Shown here: one piece after another, positions 12,087-24,540 of the stretch
Layout: each line of letters starts with the position of its first letter
Numbering within the stretch: position 1 is the stretch's first letter
Source: Pratylenchus scribneri
Lineage: Eukaryota; Nematoda; Chromadorea; Rhabditida; Pratylenchidae
DNA: 64,000 nt
Reading direction: 5' to 3'
NCBI GenBank assembly: GCA_030063045.1
Contig: JAQSEB010000023.1
Coordinates: forward strand, 1,798,001 to 1,862,000
The notes under the pieces: generated by a model
Databases searched by the model: none
The model's input: the letters and a program-made list of their open reading frames with translations, nothing else
Told to the model about the DNA's origin: nothing
Made by a program: the position numbers and the translations under genes

Positions 12087-12888
12087 TTTTAGATTGTTTG
12101 TTCTTTGTTATTTCGCTTTTCTCTAAAAAATGATTAAATTATATTATAAATCCATTATTCAGTTTTAAACAATTACTAAGAGTTGGGAAGGAATTTTTGA
12201 AATATAAGAAAGCAAAGCATAATAAAGTTTTAAAAAAGTTATCGATAAAACTGATGAAGTTGGATACTGCCAAAAATACCAAAAATGATTCAGCCTAGAC
12301 CTAGAAAATCAAATTAATCTAAACTACTAAATGTATCAGCTAAACATACTAATATGTAAGTTTAAAAAATTGATACATTGATCATGAATCATGATCATTG
12401 ACCTAGAAGCTAGAACCTAGAAATATAAGTATAGCTCTACTTTTACTTTTACAAAAAAAATCAATAATATACAAAATTGACGAAAAAATATCTACAAAAA
12501 AAGTCTACCGTCTGCAATTCACACCCCTCTTCTCCCCTTCTTGTCTCGATCTCGATTTTATTTTTCCGTTCCCTTTCTTCCCATCATTTCGTTGACGTGT
12601 TTTGACGGGCGGGAATTGTTGGCTACGGGCGGGGTTTCCCCATTTTCATTCACATCACAGCAGTGGTCGTCCCAGAGAAGAGCCCCCAACTATTTATTTA
12701 ATCAGTTTTTCTTCTTCTTCTCATCATTTAAAGAGAACAGCCTCCTTCTCCTTCCTCCTTTATTATTCGCTAGTAATTAATGGAGGGATCCCCCAATGTC
12801 CTATTATTTCCATTTTTCAAAGGCTAAATTTAATTTACTTCCATTTTTAGATTTTCAATTAATTTTATCAATTTCAAATTAAAAAAAA
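12087..12888. other. Divergent intergenic region
   Basis: Separates the coiled-coil gene (minus) from the GBBH-like gene (plus). AT-rich with CTAG-rich words near 12290-12425 (GCCTAGACCTAGAAA, AGCTAGAACCTAGAAA; the latter recurs near 28510). Plus-strand pyrimidine-rich run at 12520-12760, just upstream of the next gene. Confidence 0.4.
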
Positions 12889-14007
12889 ATGCAAGCTCTA
12901 AAGAATGCAAAAAATTTTAACAAGTTTGTACAAATTGAATGGGAAGATGGACTTATGGCCAAGGTTGGAGATTTTTATTTTATAAAACATTATTTTTTTA
13001 AATTTAGTTCAGCCACATTTGGCTTCGAGATAACACCCGACGTCGTCCATGTCTCGTTCATCTTGATCTCAATACGCGACCCGAAGGAATTAAATGTTCG
13101 AAGAATGCTCTAGAAGTCCAATGGCCTCCATTTATGGCATCAAAGTGAATTTTTTAAATAAACTAAGAAAACATTTAAAAATTTCAGATATACTTCAACA
13201 TTTCTTCGCGAAAATGCTCTCCATCATCCAACTGACAAAAATGGCCCAAGCTTTAGTGGCTTTTTGTCTGAAGAAGTTGAAAAAATGATGCGCTCAAGGA
13301 AGTTTGACCAGCTGAATGGCCGACTCTACACCATTGTTGATGCCAGGCTACCCATCGATGATTCACTGGTTATGGGCACATGCTACTGGGAAGAGGGCTC
13401 ACAAGAACCGGTAATTTTAATCTGCTCCTATACAACACAAAGTACTCAATTATCATCGTTCTTTGCATTTCCAGGGAACAATTTGGCCCCATCTCAACAA
13501 AATTCCCTCTTTGGTCTCGGTGGACACAATGAACTTTGATGGACCGGCAGAATTATCGTTGGTCGATTTCAAGAAATCTTTGGAGGATTTGCGCCAACAA
13601 AATCCAACTGAATTCGAATTCCTCGCCAATTGTATGCTGGAATATGCCGGAGGACCGTATCGTTCGACCCACCCAGTTTGCAAGATTGCCAGCGATGGCG
13701 AAATTATCCCGGTTTGTTTTTGCGGTTTGAATAATACATGTATAAAATTAATAAAAATATTTTATGTTTAAAATAATTTAAAATTTTTTAGTGTGTATTC
13801 AACAATGCCGCTCGTTCAAGTGCAATAACCGTTGACTCATTGGACAGGCTTTACGAATCACTCCAAAAATTTGGCCGAATATATGCCGAGAACACGTATT
13901 TCATCAGGCTTTATCCTGGCCAGCGACTATTTTTCAACAACTGTGCCGGAATGTTGGGCATGCCAGCGCAACGTGGACGACTTTTGGCACTCAAATATTT
14001 CAACTGA
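12889..14007 (+). CDS. Gamma-butyrobetaine dioxygenase-like protein lacking metal ligands
   Basis: Five exons (12889-12963, 13008-13144, 13188-13410, 13475-13711, 13792-14007) join in phase to 295 residues. The N-terminal small domain of the BBOX1/TMLHE family is visible (VQIEWEDGLMAK, FSHIWLRDN). The C-terminal core follows the family: FNNAARSSAITVDSLDRLY, then FIRLYPGQRLFFNN. In active relatives iron is bound by His and Asp of a HxD motif before a YW pair and by a distal His in HGR. Here the first site reads VMG before TCYW (13369-13377) and the distal site reads LGM (Leu279, 13954-13956). All three ligands are thus absent, and the protein is about 90 residues shorter than human BBOX1. It is probably a pseudoenzyme or a decaying paralog. 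Open frames and canonical splice sites across five exons argue that it is still under selection. Confidence 0.8.
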
Positions 14008-15274
14008 TTGATTCTCATCTGCTTCCAATCAATTCCAGTCAAGAGAAAAGAATAAAGTTATCGAAATTAACATTAATAATTCATTTTTGTCTTTTTCATA
14101 TTCTTTTTTTATAATTTGTTCACATTAAATTCAATTTATCATTTTTATTGTACTCATTCAATTTATTAATAGCCAATTTCTATTCCTAGATAAAATTACA
14201 TTTATGTTCCTCCAATTTTATTGTTACAGTTACACCTTTGCAGCAAAGTTATATAAAGAAATAATATTTTACCAAGGGTCATATGAAAATTATTTGATTG
14301 GGGTGGGGGCTGTCCTTGGTCCAAATGGGCCAAACCAAAAATATTTAATCTCCCTATCAAATATAATTGCAATATTTGTTTGGGGAGGGTCGCGACTTCC
14401 CTCTTCACCCCACTTTTCGGCCTGAAATTAATCGCCAGTAAAAAGACCCCTCTTGCCTCTTGTAATGATTTCGTTGAAATTTGCACTCATTTGATTCATT
14501 CCTTCTGCTCACAATCGCTCAGCCGTTCAACCGCCAACATTTTAGTGATTGGTTTCGTTTAGAGATGGTTTGGGGAAGAGCGAACAAAGAAAGGAGGCAA
14601 GGGTTCCCCAAACCCTGATCATGAAAATACGTCAACGAAATGAAGAGTCCAAAGTCTATACGGGAATATTATTGGCATTTGGCAATTAGTCAGGTGTTTG
14701 ATTTTGGTGGCAATGGCAGACTGGACTCTGGATTGGATTGGAGTAAACAAATAATTGAGGAAAAACAAAAAAAAATTAATAACCCTTTTGTTAAGTGATT
14801 TTTTGGATTCTATTCATTAAAATTGATGGAAGATGATTGTTTGATAAGTCCTTCTACACACTACGAATATTATACTTATTATCGATTTATTTGGTGTAGT
14901 TCTTATCGATTAATTTGATGAGCCCTTACTAAACATAATAACTACGGTGCTCGGTACTTATCGATCGTTCTTATTCCTAATTCTTATTCTTACCGCTTTC
15001 TTTCACATAAGCACATAACAAACTGCAATCTAAAAAACCCGCGCAACCACCCAAACGCCAAACCACATCCATAAAATACATAAATTTTATTCAAAAACTT
15101 TTATAAGTCGATATAGGATTAATTGAAAAAATATGGAATTATGGAAAGATTAGATCGATAGAATATAGAAATTAGAAATCAAATGACAAAGATTTATCCT
15201 ATCAAAATAAATTTTAGAATTTTTTAAGATAGAATATTTCTGAAGGATTTGTACAAAAGAAGTAAAATACTGCG
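14008..15274. other. Intergenic upstream of URI gene
   Basis: AT-rich with no supported gene. Minor frames at 14202-14562 overlap on both strands and show no domain. Poly-pyrimidine patches lie near 14395-14470. No tRNA or repeat family member seen. Confidence 0.4.
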
Positions 15275-16678
15275 ATGACGGAACCAGCTTGTTCACAAGC
15301 GATGCTTGATATTGGCATGGCCAGGGAACTTCATTTGGCGGTATTTCAATTTTTCAACTCTATAATTCTTTAATCAAATAATTTTTAGCAACTCAATGAA
15401 CTTCATGCTCAAATTCACCATAAACAAAATGAATTGTTGGTCTATTCAAATGCGAAACAACTCATCAAAGGGCGCTCACCCGGTGAAAAATGCCTTGTAT
15501 TTCTTGCTGACAATATTTTTGTGATGCGAACGAGGGAGCAGGCTTTGGAAATTTTGGAAAGACAAATAATAGGTTTACTCTTTAATTAAAAATCATTCAC
15601 AAATTTATAATCAGGTATTCAAAATAGTCAACAACTGCTCACTCAAGAGCGATCAGTGCTTGAAGAACGCGTCCGGATGCTGGATTGTCTTAACATCGTA
15701 TTTAATTTTATTTAATGATTTACGTAAACTAATTATTTTTTCAAGACTTCCGAAGGGCTCGTGGAAATTCGTGAGCAAATGGATGAATCGAGAGATCCGA
15801 AAAAGCCAGGTTAAATTAAATATACAATCCGTTATAAATTATTTTTTTAAGCCCGGAGAGTCGCACATATGCCATTGAAAGAACAGAAAATGAACAAGCA
15901 GGAGAAGGACCGGCAACAAAATCCAGAAGAGAAAATTGCACAGCGGCCAAAGGGAATATCAGAAAAGGTTAAATAATTTAAAAAAAAAAAACAATAATTT
16001 ATTTAAAATTAAGGACTATAAGAAATTTGCTCAGCTGGTGGACTCGCTGGAATTGTCCACATCATCGGATGATGATGAAGAGGAGGATGATGTGAACATG
16101 GAAAAGCCGCATTTGGAACCAGGTCATATTTTCTCCATTAAATTATGATAATTGTAAATTTTTAGAGAGCACTGATCCAGCCGAAAATAGGTCGAGGGAA
16201 AGGAAGAAAGTTCATTTTGAAATTGGGGACAGTCGAGCAAATGGAAATACATCACACGGAAAATGCATGGTAATAATTAGTAAATAATCAATAAATACAA
16301 TCTTAATTTTAGAAGTCAATACTGAAAAATCGGAGCGAGCATTCCCCAATTGATGAAGACGCACTGCGTAAAATGGAACAACGAGAACAAAGTCAATTGG
16401 TGCCTACATCGAAGGAAACATTGGGCGATGAAATTGTCGAGCGGAATTTGAATCGTCTTGTGCCCGGACCAAAAGAGGTTTGAAATCGAAATTTATAATA
16501 AAATAAACAAATATTTTTTAAGACCCTTCGAAATGGAGTGAAGGAAAAAAATGACACTAAAAGCCGCCAGCCAGCAGTAAACAAAAAGCAGGCAAAAAAG
16601 AACCGCCCAATATCACGTTGGAAGGCCAAGAAAATGGGATTGTCTGTGAGCGATGACGAAGATGAAACGGATGCCTAA
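15275..16678 (+). CDS. URI1: Unconventional prefoldin RPB5 interactor (URI)
   Basis: Scaffold of the URI/prefoldin-like complex that associates with RNA polymerase subunit RPB5 and R2TP. Nine exons (15275-15340, 15389-15572, 15615-15697, 15746-15809, 15852-15967, 16014-16122, 16166-16269, 16313-16477, 16523-16678) give 348 residues. Residues 1-120 show the alpha-prefoldin plan: helix, a beta hairpin (GEKCLVFLADNIFVMRTREQ) and a second helix ending EIREQMDESRD. An acidic run (SSDDDEEEDD) follows. The PP1-docking RVxF-type word KKVHFE, the URI box KSILKNRSE and the C-terminal PISRWKAKKMG match the hallmarks of animal URI. Shorter than human URI1 (about 535 residues) because the central acidic region is reduced. 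Convergent with the FKBP gene. Confidence 0.88.
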
Positions 16679-16912
16679 TTCGACGAACAATCATCACAAT
16701 ATTATTGTTTTTTTTTGTTTTGCACACACCTATTTATTCGAATTTTATAAATTAAATATGAAAAATTTAAAATAAAAGTCAATTTAGCAAATATCATTTA
16801 GGATGACATATTTTAGGGTATGGAGGTTTCTTTGGAAATGATTTTCTTGTTTGTCCTCAGGGAGAAAATTAATCGATTCTTCATTTAATTCTTCCAATCC
16901 ATCCTTTCCCAT

Positions 16913-17383
16913 CTATTTAACGGCGAGAAGCTCCACATCGAAAATGAGTGTTGCGCCACCGGGAATCTGCAAAATATGTATTTTTTATCACTGATTTAAA
17001 TAAATTTGAACTCACGGTCCCAGGAATGCCTTTGGCTCCGTATCCAAGATCCGAGCTGATTGTCAGTTTAGCGCGTTGCCCAACAGACATCTATCAAAAT
17101 TTATTTTAATTTTTGCTTAACCAAATATTCAAGTATAACCTTGGCCACACCCTCATCCCATCCTTTGATAACTTCTCCTTTGCCAATGGTGAATTCGAAT
17201 GGTTTTCCACGGTCGCGGCTGCTGTCAATTTTCTGCCCATTTTCCAATGTAAGCACATAATGGCATTGTACCTTCTGGCCACTTCTTGGAAATGTTGATT
17301 CTGAAAAAATAGTAAATTAAATTTAATCATGCAAAATTGAACTTACGATCCCCTTCCTTCATTGTATCAATTTGGACCGGCAT
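16913..17383 (-). CDS. FKBP12-type peptidyl-prolyl isomerase
   Basis: Single-domain cis-trans prolyl isomerase, the FK506/rapamycin-binding fold, cytosolic. Four exons (17383-17347, 17300-17140, 17090-17016, 16966-16913) yield 108 residues, the standard FKBP12 length. Signature segments: [80 protein letters not shown] and the closing FDVELLAVK. Active-site aromatics and Asp (Y of HYVL, D of SSRD, W of GWDEG, Y of LGYG, F of IFDVE) are all present, so it should be active. No signal peptide or ER-retention tail, hence the cytosolic FKBP1 type. It faces the URI gene tail to tail and the eIF3c gene head to head. Confidence 0.96.
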
Positions 17384-18174
17384 TCTCGATGATTTTGTTT
17401 GCAGAAATTTATTTAATGAAAATCTAAAAGGATAATTTTTGATATTATTCATTCCACTTAATTAATCGATTGAAGTTTTATTTTTATTCCTAATGTAATG
17501 AAAATGAAAAAAGAGTATTTAACTAGTAATGGAGAGGAGAGCACGCAGCAGCATTACTTCGACTTTTTAAGCAATTATTCTCCGGTCTCGGCATCATCCA
17601 CTATACTAATTTTTTTTATTAGACTACTCAAATTGTTGGGGGGTTTTTAGTCCCCGTTGTGGATCGATTCTCCCCTCAAATAAAACGATCTTTAGTCAAT
17701 CATTTTTGGAGTTTTAATACTATTGCTATGCTCTATACCCTAACGCTCCGGGCCCGGGCCCCGCCCCAAGGGCCCCCAACCCCAACCACTCTAGTCTAGT
17801 TCTCTAGTCTAGCCTCTAGCGCTAGCGTCTAGCGCGAACGGCAATAAAACAAAGACATTTTATCCAAACCGATTTCATTTTTATCTTTCATTTTTATTTT
17901 TCACAAGCCAAGCAAAGTGCAAAGCACAAAGGATTAATTAAAAGTTAAACGTTAAACCAAAAACAAAAAGTTTCGGATTTATCTTCTCTTAAAAACTTAT
18001 AATGTTGAACCGGTTTCGGTATGGATTATGGAATATATATCTAGAAGAGGGTCAAAGCATGAAGCATCTAAATAATAAGGGGTAAGGGCTTTCTTGATTT
18101 ATAAAACCGTTATTTTTGTTAATTGTCACTAATTATGAACTGGTTTTAGATATATCAATCGAGTTAAAAATATA
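17384..18174. promoter_or_regulatory. Divergent FKBP/eIF3c intergenic with a G+C island
   Basis: At 17745-17840 an isolated island of high G+C (GGGCCCGGGCCCCGCCCC) passes into CTAG-rich words (CTCTAGTCTAGCCTCTAGCG), striking in otherwise AT-rich DNA. The stretch from 18002 contains an ATG-started frame that, after a canonical intron (GTAAGG...TTTTAG), reaches the eIF3c start in frame; it could be a leader exon. Confidence 0.5.
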
Positions 18175-21100
18175 ATGTCGAAATTTTTCCGTGGAGCTGT
18201 ATCGAGTTCAAGCGATTCTGAAAGTGAAGCATCCGATGTTGAGGTTCCGGTGGCCCAGGCTAGACCATTGTATATTTTTTGATACAAAAAATTAATAAAA
18301 ATTAATCATTTTTAAGAGGACGTCAAGATTTTGCGTATCCAAGTGATTCAGAGGATGAAGGCCCAAAAAGAGTTGTTCGTACACAAAAGGACAAAACATA
18401 TGGTGACTTAAAAGAAATGATTCGAAATTCAAGAAATGCCAGAAATATTAAGGACGTGTCAAAACTACTTACAGGTTTTTTTAGTTCTCTTAAATCGATA
18501 AATTTGAATGGTATATTTAAGTCTTCGAAGACCATATAAAAGTGTGGGAAAAAGCAAGAGCAGTTATTACACGTGAAAGCTTGAGCATTCCTCGCTTTTA
18601 TATCCGGTACCTATCGGAGTTGGAAGATTTCATCAATGAACAATGGGATGACAAAGATGGCCGCAAATCAATGTCCAAACAAAATTCCAAAGCATTGGCA
18701 ACAATGCGACAAAAATTGAAGAAATATTGCAAGGATTTCGAAGAACAAATGACCGCCTATAGAGAAGGACCAGACCCGCTTGGCTATTCCAGTGGCGCAG
18801 CTGAAGACAATGAAGAGTACGAAGAAGAGGTTACCAAAATTGACATCCAAGTGATTATATTAAATTTTTCAGGCACCAAAAGTCGAACCAATTGCCACTC
18901 CAAAAGCGAAAAACCATGTTGCGCAGGAGAAGAAACCGGCACCAAAGAAGAAATTCGATGCCCATTCTGGATCAGAAACGGAAAGTGACGAGGATGACGA
19001 CGATTTTGACTGGGATGCCGAGTCAGATGAGTCTTCTTCTGCATCAGACCTGGAACCATTGGAAGGGAAAGAGATGGAGGAATTGCGGAAATATTTTCTC
19101 AAGTCAGTGAATTATTTAATAGAAAAATTATTACTAAAATTTTAAGAAAGGATAAAACCGTGACAAAGCCAAAGGACCGCGAGAAGGCCAAAGAGAAACA
19201 AAAAGCGAAAGAAAAGGCAAAAGCTTTGGCGGAAGAGGATGACGAAAAAGAAAATGAAGAGGCCTGGAAGAAGATAACCTATAAACATGATGTCGTCAAA
19301 CCACTTTTCGATAGCAAAGAAGAAGTGACGGGCGAATTGATTGTGAAAAAGTTGAATGAGCTGAACTCAAATCGAGGACGAAAATCGACAAATCGCAAAG
19401 TTTATGTGCGATATTTGCAAGATTTATACAAGGCCACCGACGAAAATAAACTTGGCCATGGACTTTTGGCAAAAATTTTGACATCCGTGATCGCCGCATT
19501 ATTCGAATTGAACACTCGAATCAGTGACGCAATGGAATTCAATTCTTGGATAAAGTAAGCTAATTTGTTGAATATTTTAATTGCCACAAATTTAACAGAA
19601 CTGTTGAAACCGTTGATGGTCTATTGAGTTTGTTGGCCGAGCACTCCAATGTGATCATTTCCATATCAACAAATGAAGATGAAGAGAATCTTTTGGTGAT
19701 CAATTTACTTTTAAATTATTCTCATTTTATAATTTTAGGATGCCTCAAAAGGTCCATATCGCATTCATGGTTCCATTATTCTGATGGTCAAACGATTGGA
19801 CGATGAATTGACCAAAATATTCCAAAACACTGATTGCCATAGCACAGAATATATTGAAAAGTAAGAGAAGATTTTTGGGACAATTAAATTTATTTTTCAA
19901 AAGATTACGCGGTGAAACACTTCTGTGCAGTCTAATTGAGAAGGCTCAAAATTATGTGGACAATCGACGACAACATCCGGGTGCAATTGATCAGAATGAA
20001 GTGTTAATCATTTACCAACAACGAATTGAGCATATTTATTACAAGGTTTTTCAATATAAGACACGAAATTTAATGTTAAATTTTATAGTATTCCTTGAAC
20101 GAGGCAGAAAGCGAGCAATTGATGAATTCACTTTGCAAAGTGATATATTCAATCGATAAGGCTTTGCCTCGTCAACGTGCAATGCTCTGCCAAATTTACC
20201 ATCATGCACTGCATAATCGGTGGCATAAAGCCCGTAACCTGATGCTGATGTCCCATTTGCAAGCGCTGGTTGACCATTCGGATGCGAGTACACAGGTTTG
20301 TATATTTTTTGTTCGAATTTAACACTAACCTATACCTATTAGTAAGTAGTAATCGGTAAGGATTTTTGGTCAAAATAATATAGTCTATAAGAGAAATTTA
20401 CAAAAGTGGTAAAATTATTTACCAAGCCCGAAAAAAATACTGGACCGTGAGCGGCTTCGAACCCGAGACCTAATTAATTGTCTCATTTTTAGGTCGAAAA
20501 TTTTCATAATTTTTTGTGATTGAATCTTTTTAATCCCTAAAGGGTAGGCACATATTCTACACAACTCATCAAGCTTTAATTAATTATCCATATTCTTACT
20601 CTCTGTAATTTGACCACAGTAACTAGTCATTTTTTATATTTATTTTTACAGGTTTTGTACAATCGAACAATTTGTCAACTTGGCCTTTGCGCATTTCGAC
20701 ATGGTCTGATTCGGGAAGCACATCAAAGTCTTTCGGAAATTCAAAATACGCAAAGAGCCAAGGAATTGTTGGCCCAGGGCATTCCTCCACGTCAATCGGA
20801 GAAAACCGCTGAACAGGTTCGCAAATAAGATTAAAATTATTTCATAAAATATTTTAGGAGCTGAAAGAGCGTTCCATGCAAGTGCCCTACCATATGCATA
20901 TCAATTTGGAGTTGATGGAATGCGTCTATTTGATTTGTTCAATGCTGCTGGAAATTCCAAACATTGCCTGCTATGAATATGATGCTCGCCGCCGCCTCCT
21001 CTCCCGTTCATTCCACTATCAATTGAAATTCTCCGAAAAGTCGGCTTTGATTGGTCCGCCTGAAAATACCCGTGAGCATGTTGTGGCCGCATCCCGAGCA

Positions 21101-22481
21101 ATGCTCAAAGGCGATTGGATTCGATGCCGTGACTACGTGATAAATGACAAAATGAATGCAAAGGTTTGACTGTATACTTAGAATTGGTCAAAATCGTACA
21201 TGCTTTCAAAATAGTACTATTGCAATTTACCGGATGGAAGAGAAAAAGGATGATGATGATTAAGAAGAGATGAAGCTGAAGATGATCTTCTTTATCATCC
21301 TTCCCCATCATCATATTCCTTCTTCTTCTCCTTTTTCATTATCCTTCCCCATCATCATCTTCCTTCTTCTTCGTCTTCCTCATCTTCCTTCCTCTTCTCC
21401 TTCTTCATCATCCTTCTTCATCATCATCTTCTTCGTCTACTTCATCATCCTTCGTTCCTTCCCCATCATCATCTTCCTCATCATCATCTTCCTTCTTCTT
21501 CTTCTTCTTCTTCTTCTTCTTCTTCTTCTTCTTCTTCTTCTTCTTCATTTTCCTCATCATCATCTTCCTCCTTCTTCTTCTTCGTCTTCATCATCTTCCT
21601 TCTTCTTCTTAACCAATTTTTAAACAAAATCCCAGTTTAAAACCGACTTTGACCAAACCGAATGTTTACAATATTGATTAATATTTTATATTTAAGGTCT
21701 GGAATTTATTCCGCAATTCGGACAATGTTAAACAAATGCTCATCCAACGTATTCAAGAGGAAACAATGCGAACCTATTTGCTGATGTACTCAACCATTTA
21801 CAACACCGTCTCATTGACCACACTTTGCAATCAATTCCAACTGAGTCGACAGCGCATTTATGCCATCATTAGGTAAATATTATCCGAATTTATTATACAA
21901 TTCAATTTTTAAGCAAAATGATTCTGCAAGAAGAGCTCAGTGCCAAGTTTGATGCCTCCACGGATTGCCTGATCATGCACAAATTGGACCCGAGTAAATT
22001 GCAATTGCTTTCGCTACAGGCAGCCGAAAAGTTCTCCCAAGTGTCAGTGTTGGAACAAGGCAATCCGCAAATAGCCGGGAGTGGCACTGCGCCGGCTGTG
22101 CGCACCGATGCTCGACTCAATAAATTCCTTTGGTCGCAAGATACCCGGTAATCCACATTTTGATTAAATTAAAACGCAAATTATTCAGCAGTGTTCCAAA
22201 TCGAGTCCGTGGACGAAATATGCCGGGTGGTCGCCGCAATGAAGACAAGGATTCGGCACAGAACCTCTACACTGGTATTAATTACATTTTATATAAAATA
22301 ATAGAGCTAAGTTCCTGGAACATGGGACCAATTTCTTTAGATATTTATAAAATTAGCATCTAATTTTAAATCTACGATCAAATCAAACAATTGATTTGAT
22401 ATTTAAGTTTAAAGTGCTAAATTGCAACATTTTTCAGGTCATTCACGTCCCAATGATTTCATTCAAGCGGCTGACCATTGA
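18175..22481 (+). CDS. EIF3C: Translation initiation factor eIF3 subunit C
   Basis: Core subunit of eIF3, binding the 40S ribosome and eIF1. Fifteen exons (18175-18269, 18317-18474, 18522-18829, 18873-19102, 19147-19554, 19599-19695, 19739-19860, 19904-20045, 20089-20295, 20652-20816, 20858-21163, 21697-21872, 21914-22147, 22189-22274, 22438-22481) join to 925 residues, close to human eIF3c. The start [18 protein letters not shown] matches the family start. Acidic serine-rich tracts are followed by the conserved middle ([78 protein letters not shown]) and the PCI domain ([20 protein letters not shown], ending in the winged helix [16 protein letters not shown]). A 37-codon in-frame upstream extension from 18002 is possible. 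Introns 9 and 11 carry repeats. Confidence 0.97.
20330..20525 (-). repeat. Dispersed B-box-like element, copy 3 (eIF3c intron 9)
   Basis: Carries GAGCGGCTTCGAACCCGAG then ACCTAATTAATTG and a following TTTAGGTCGAAAATTTTC tail. Same order of words as the other members, more diverged in the 5' flank. Confidence 0.7.
21205..21650. repeat. Fold-back element with TTC microsatellite (eIF3c intron 11)
   Basis: Left part reads TACTATTGCAATTTACCGG then ATGGAAGAGAAAAAGGATGA and GAAGAGATGAAGCTGAAGAT, the same head as the element at 37725. It is followed by about 350 bases of TCATCATC/CTTCTTC runs, including a near-perfect TTC run at about 21490-21546. The right inverted repeat is not clear. The GATGAA left part and TTCATC right part can fold on each other. 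Confidence 0.7.
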
Positions 22482-24540
22482 GAGTGATTTATTAAAGAAG
22501 ATAAATGTGCTGCCAAATGAAGAACAATACAAAATGCACATTTTTTGTTTTTAATAAAATTGTTGGAAGTTAAGTTGAGTATAATTGTGAATAAATTTTG
22601 TTGAAAAAATTATCATCTCTATTTTTTATTATTGAGGAATATTCTTTATTAAAATATATCCAAGTTTTTTGCGTATTCGACAATGTTATCTTTGAGCAGA
22701 GGACGATGCCGAAAAAACGGCATAACAAATAATAAATGATGGCCATTGTATTATTCAAATGATCAATTTTTGGATCCAATAATGAAAGGTATTTTTTAAA
22801 ATTTAATTAAAATACACACATTGGTGGAGAAATATTTAAATTTGAATGGTTTTTAAATGAAACAATCAAAAATTGTGATAGACCAGTCTAATCTAACCGC
22901 GTTAATCACATCACCCAATTATCAAAACCGTCAATTAAAACATTCACTTTCCTCTTCCCCGTACTCTGCTTATTTATTAGGTCTTATCAAATTTTTCCAA
23001 ATAATTCTCAAGTCAATCAATGCTACATATAAACTCCTTTATTTATTGTGTTCTTTTCAAATTCTCGAGTCCACAATTTCTGGCTGATTAGTGATTACAT
23101 AATCGACCATCCCTCACACCGATAATCACAAACATATAAGCTGTGGTGGTCTTTACATTTTGGCCGGCCAAAACCACTCTCCTCACCCCATTTCTTTCTT
23201 ACTGCCAGTCAATCTCCCCTTTCATCAAGTGGGTTTTAATTCCACTTTTTTTATTTCGTTGAAGAAATATTATTATTGTGGTTCAGGCTCCATAGAACAC
23301 AAAAAGAAATACCAATCCAAAGAAATTTAGCAGAATTTTCTCTTTTTTTCTGCACAAAAATCATTTAATACCGGCCCTTTAAATGGGCAATTCCTCCTCT
23401 CCTCGTGCATCGGCGAGGAAAACCCCTCTTCTTTTTTGTCAATTCATTTTCACATTCCTCCTCCGCCGTTCAAATTATTATTCCCTCCCCAGTCTTTCCC
23501 ATATCTCGTGACTATTTCAAGGTCAAAAGTGAGTGAATGAAAATGCGTGGAATTTAACTTTCGATTTCCATTTTTTCTATAAACACATTGCTTTACATAG
23601 AAATGGATAAACAAGAATGATTTTTGTTCTCGATGCCATTTAATCCATTCCTATATGGTTCTAACAGCATTTATCCATTCCATAAAATCACCACTTTTCC
23701 CACAAAACAACAATAATTGCTTCCAATTCCAACACCACTCTTTTATTAACACAAATCTTTTTGTGTGTGTAATGTCTCGGCAATTATTTCACCTCCTCAA
23801 TCCCTAACTAAGATCTATTTTTTAAATCTTTATCCTTCATGGATTGTGGAATTTCCCATTCAATTATGGATGATTTTAAATCTATAAAATCCCCTCAAAT
23901 GGGAAGTAAATTTTATTTCAATTTTCTTCTTTATCAACCAATTATTATTTTGGTCTTCCCCGATTTCATCAAAAACACCATTTACTCTACTCTGGTCCAG
24001 CAAACCAAAACACAGATTTTCCCCAATGAGAGTGGCCAAAAAGAAACACTAACGATTCTGCAATGGCTGCAAAGCCAACTCTCGAATAAGAATGTGGTTG
24101 GGGCTGGCCATAGGCGTGTGACAGTCGAGAAAGACTGGAGGAAAAACGAGAAAAGGACACGAAAGAAAATTGAGGAAAAACACCCAACTCACTCTTTTGG
24201 TTACTAAAAAGAGGACGGAAATTGGCGAGAAAAAGAAATATAAACAGCCTAAATATGAACTTAGGGCCAACGACCACCATTCTCGCGGTGGACCAATTGG
24301 CTAAATCGAGCTCATACCTAAAACCCAACCTAATTCCCTTTTTATTTTTTTCCTTCCACCTGCCATTTCAATTAATCCACTTATTTATCATTTATTATCC
24401 ATTAAATATAAGGAATTAATTTTTATAATTTTTTAATTGATTAATAATTTAATAAGAATGCTCACTTCCCCCAAATTTATCAAAATTTTCCATTATTTTA
24501 ATCAATTCTTCCTTTTAGGAATTCAATTTTACTACGGAAA
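22482..24540. other. Long intergenic upstream of receptor A
   Basis: Two kilobases with no supported gene. Plus strand is strikingly pyrimidine-rich in blocks (22945-22990, 23170-23230, 23390-23500, 23690-23770). The 122-codon frame at 23839-24207 is low in conserved character and overlaps longer antisense frames; not called. Likely the regulatory region of the nuclear receptor gene. Confidence 0.4.

Noticed and set aside
21270..21623. 117-codon Ser/Leu/Pro frame
   Set aside because: Encoded by the TTC/TCATC simple repeat inside an eIF3c intron.
23839..24328. Overlapping frames of 113-122 codons upstream of receptor A
   Set aside because: Frames lie on both strands, with no domain, no in-phase exon partners and biased composition.
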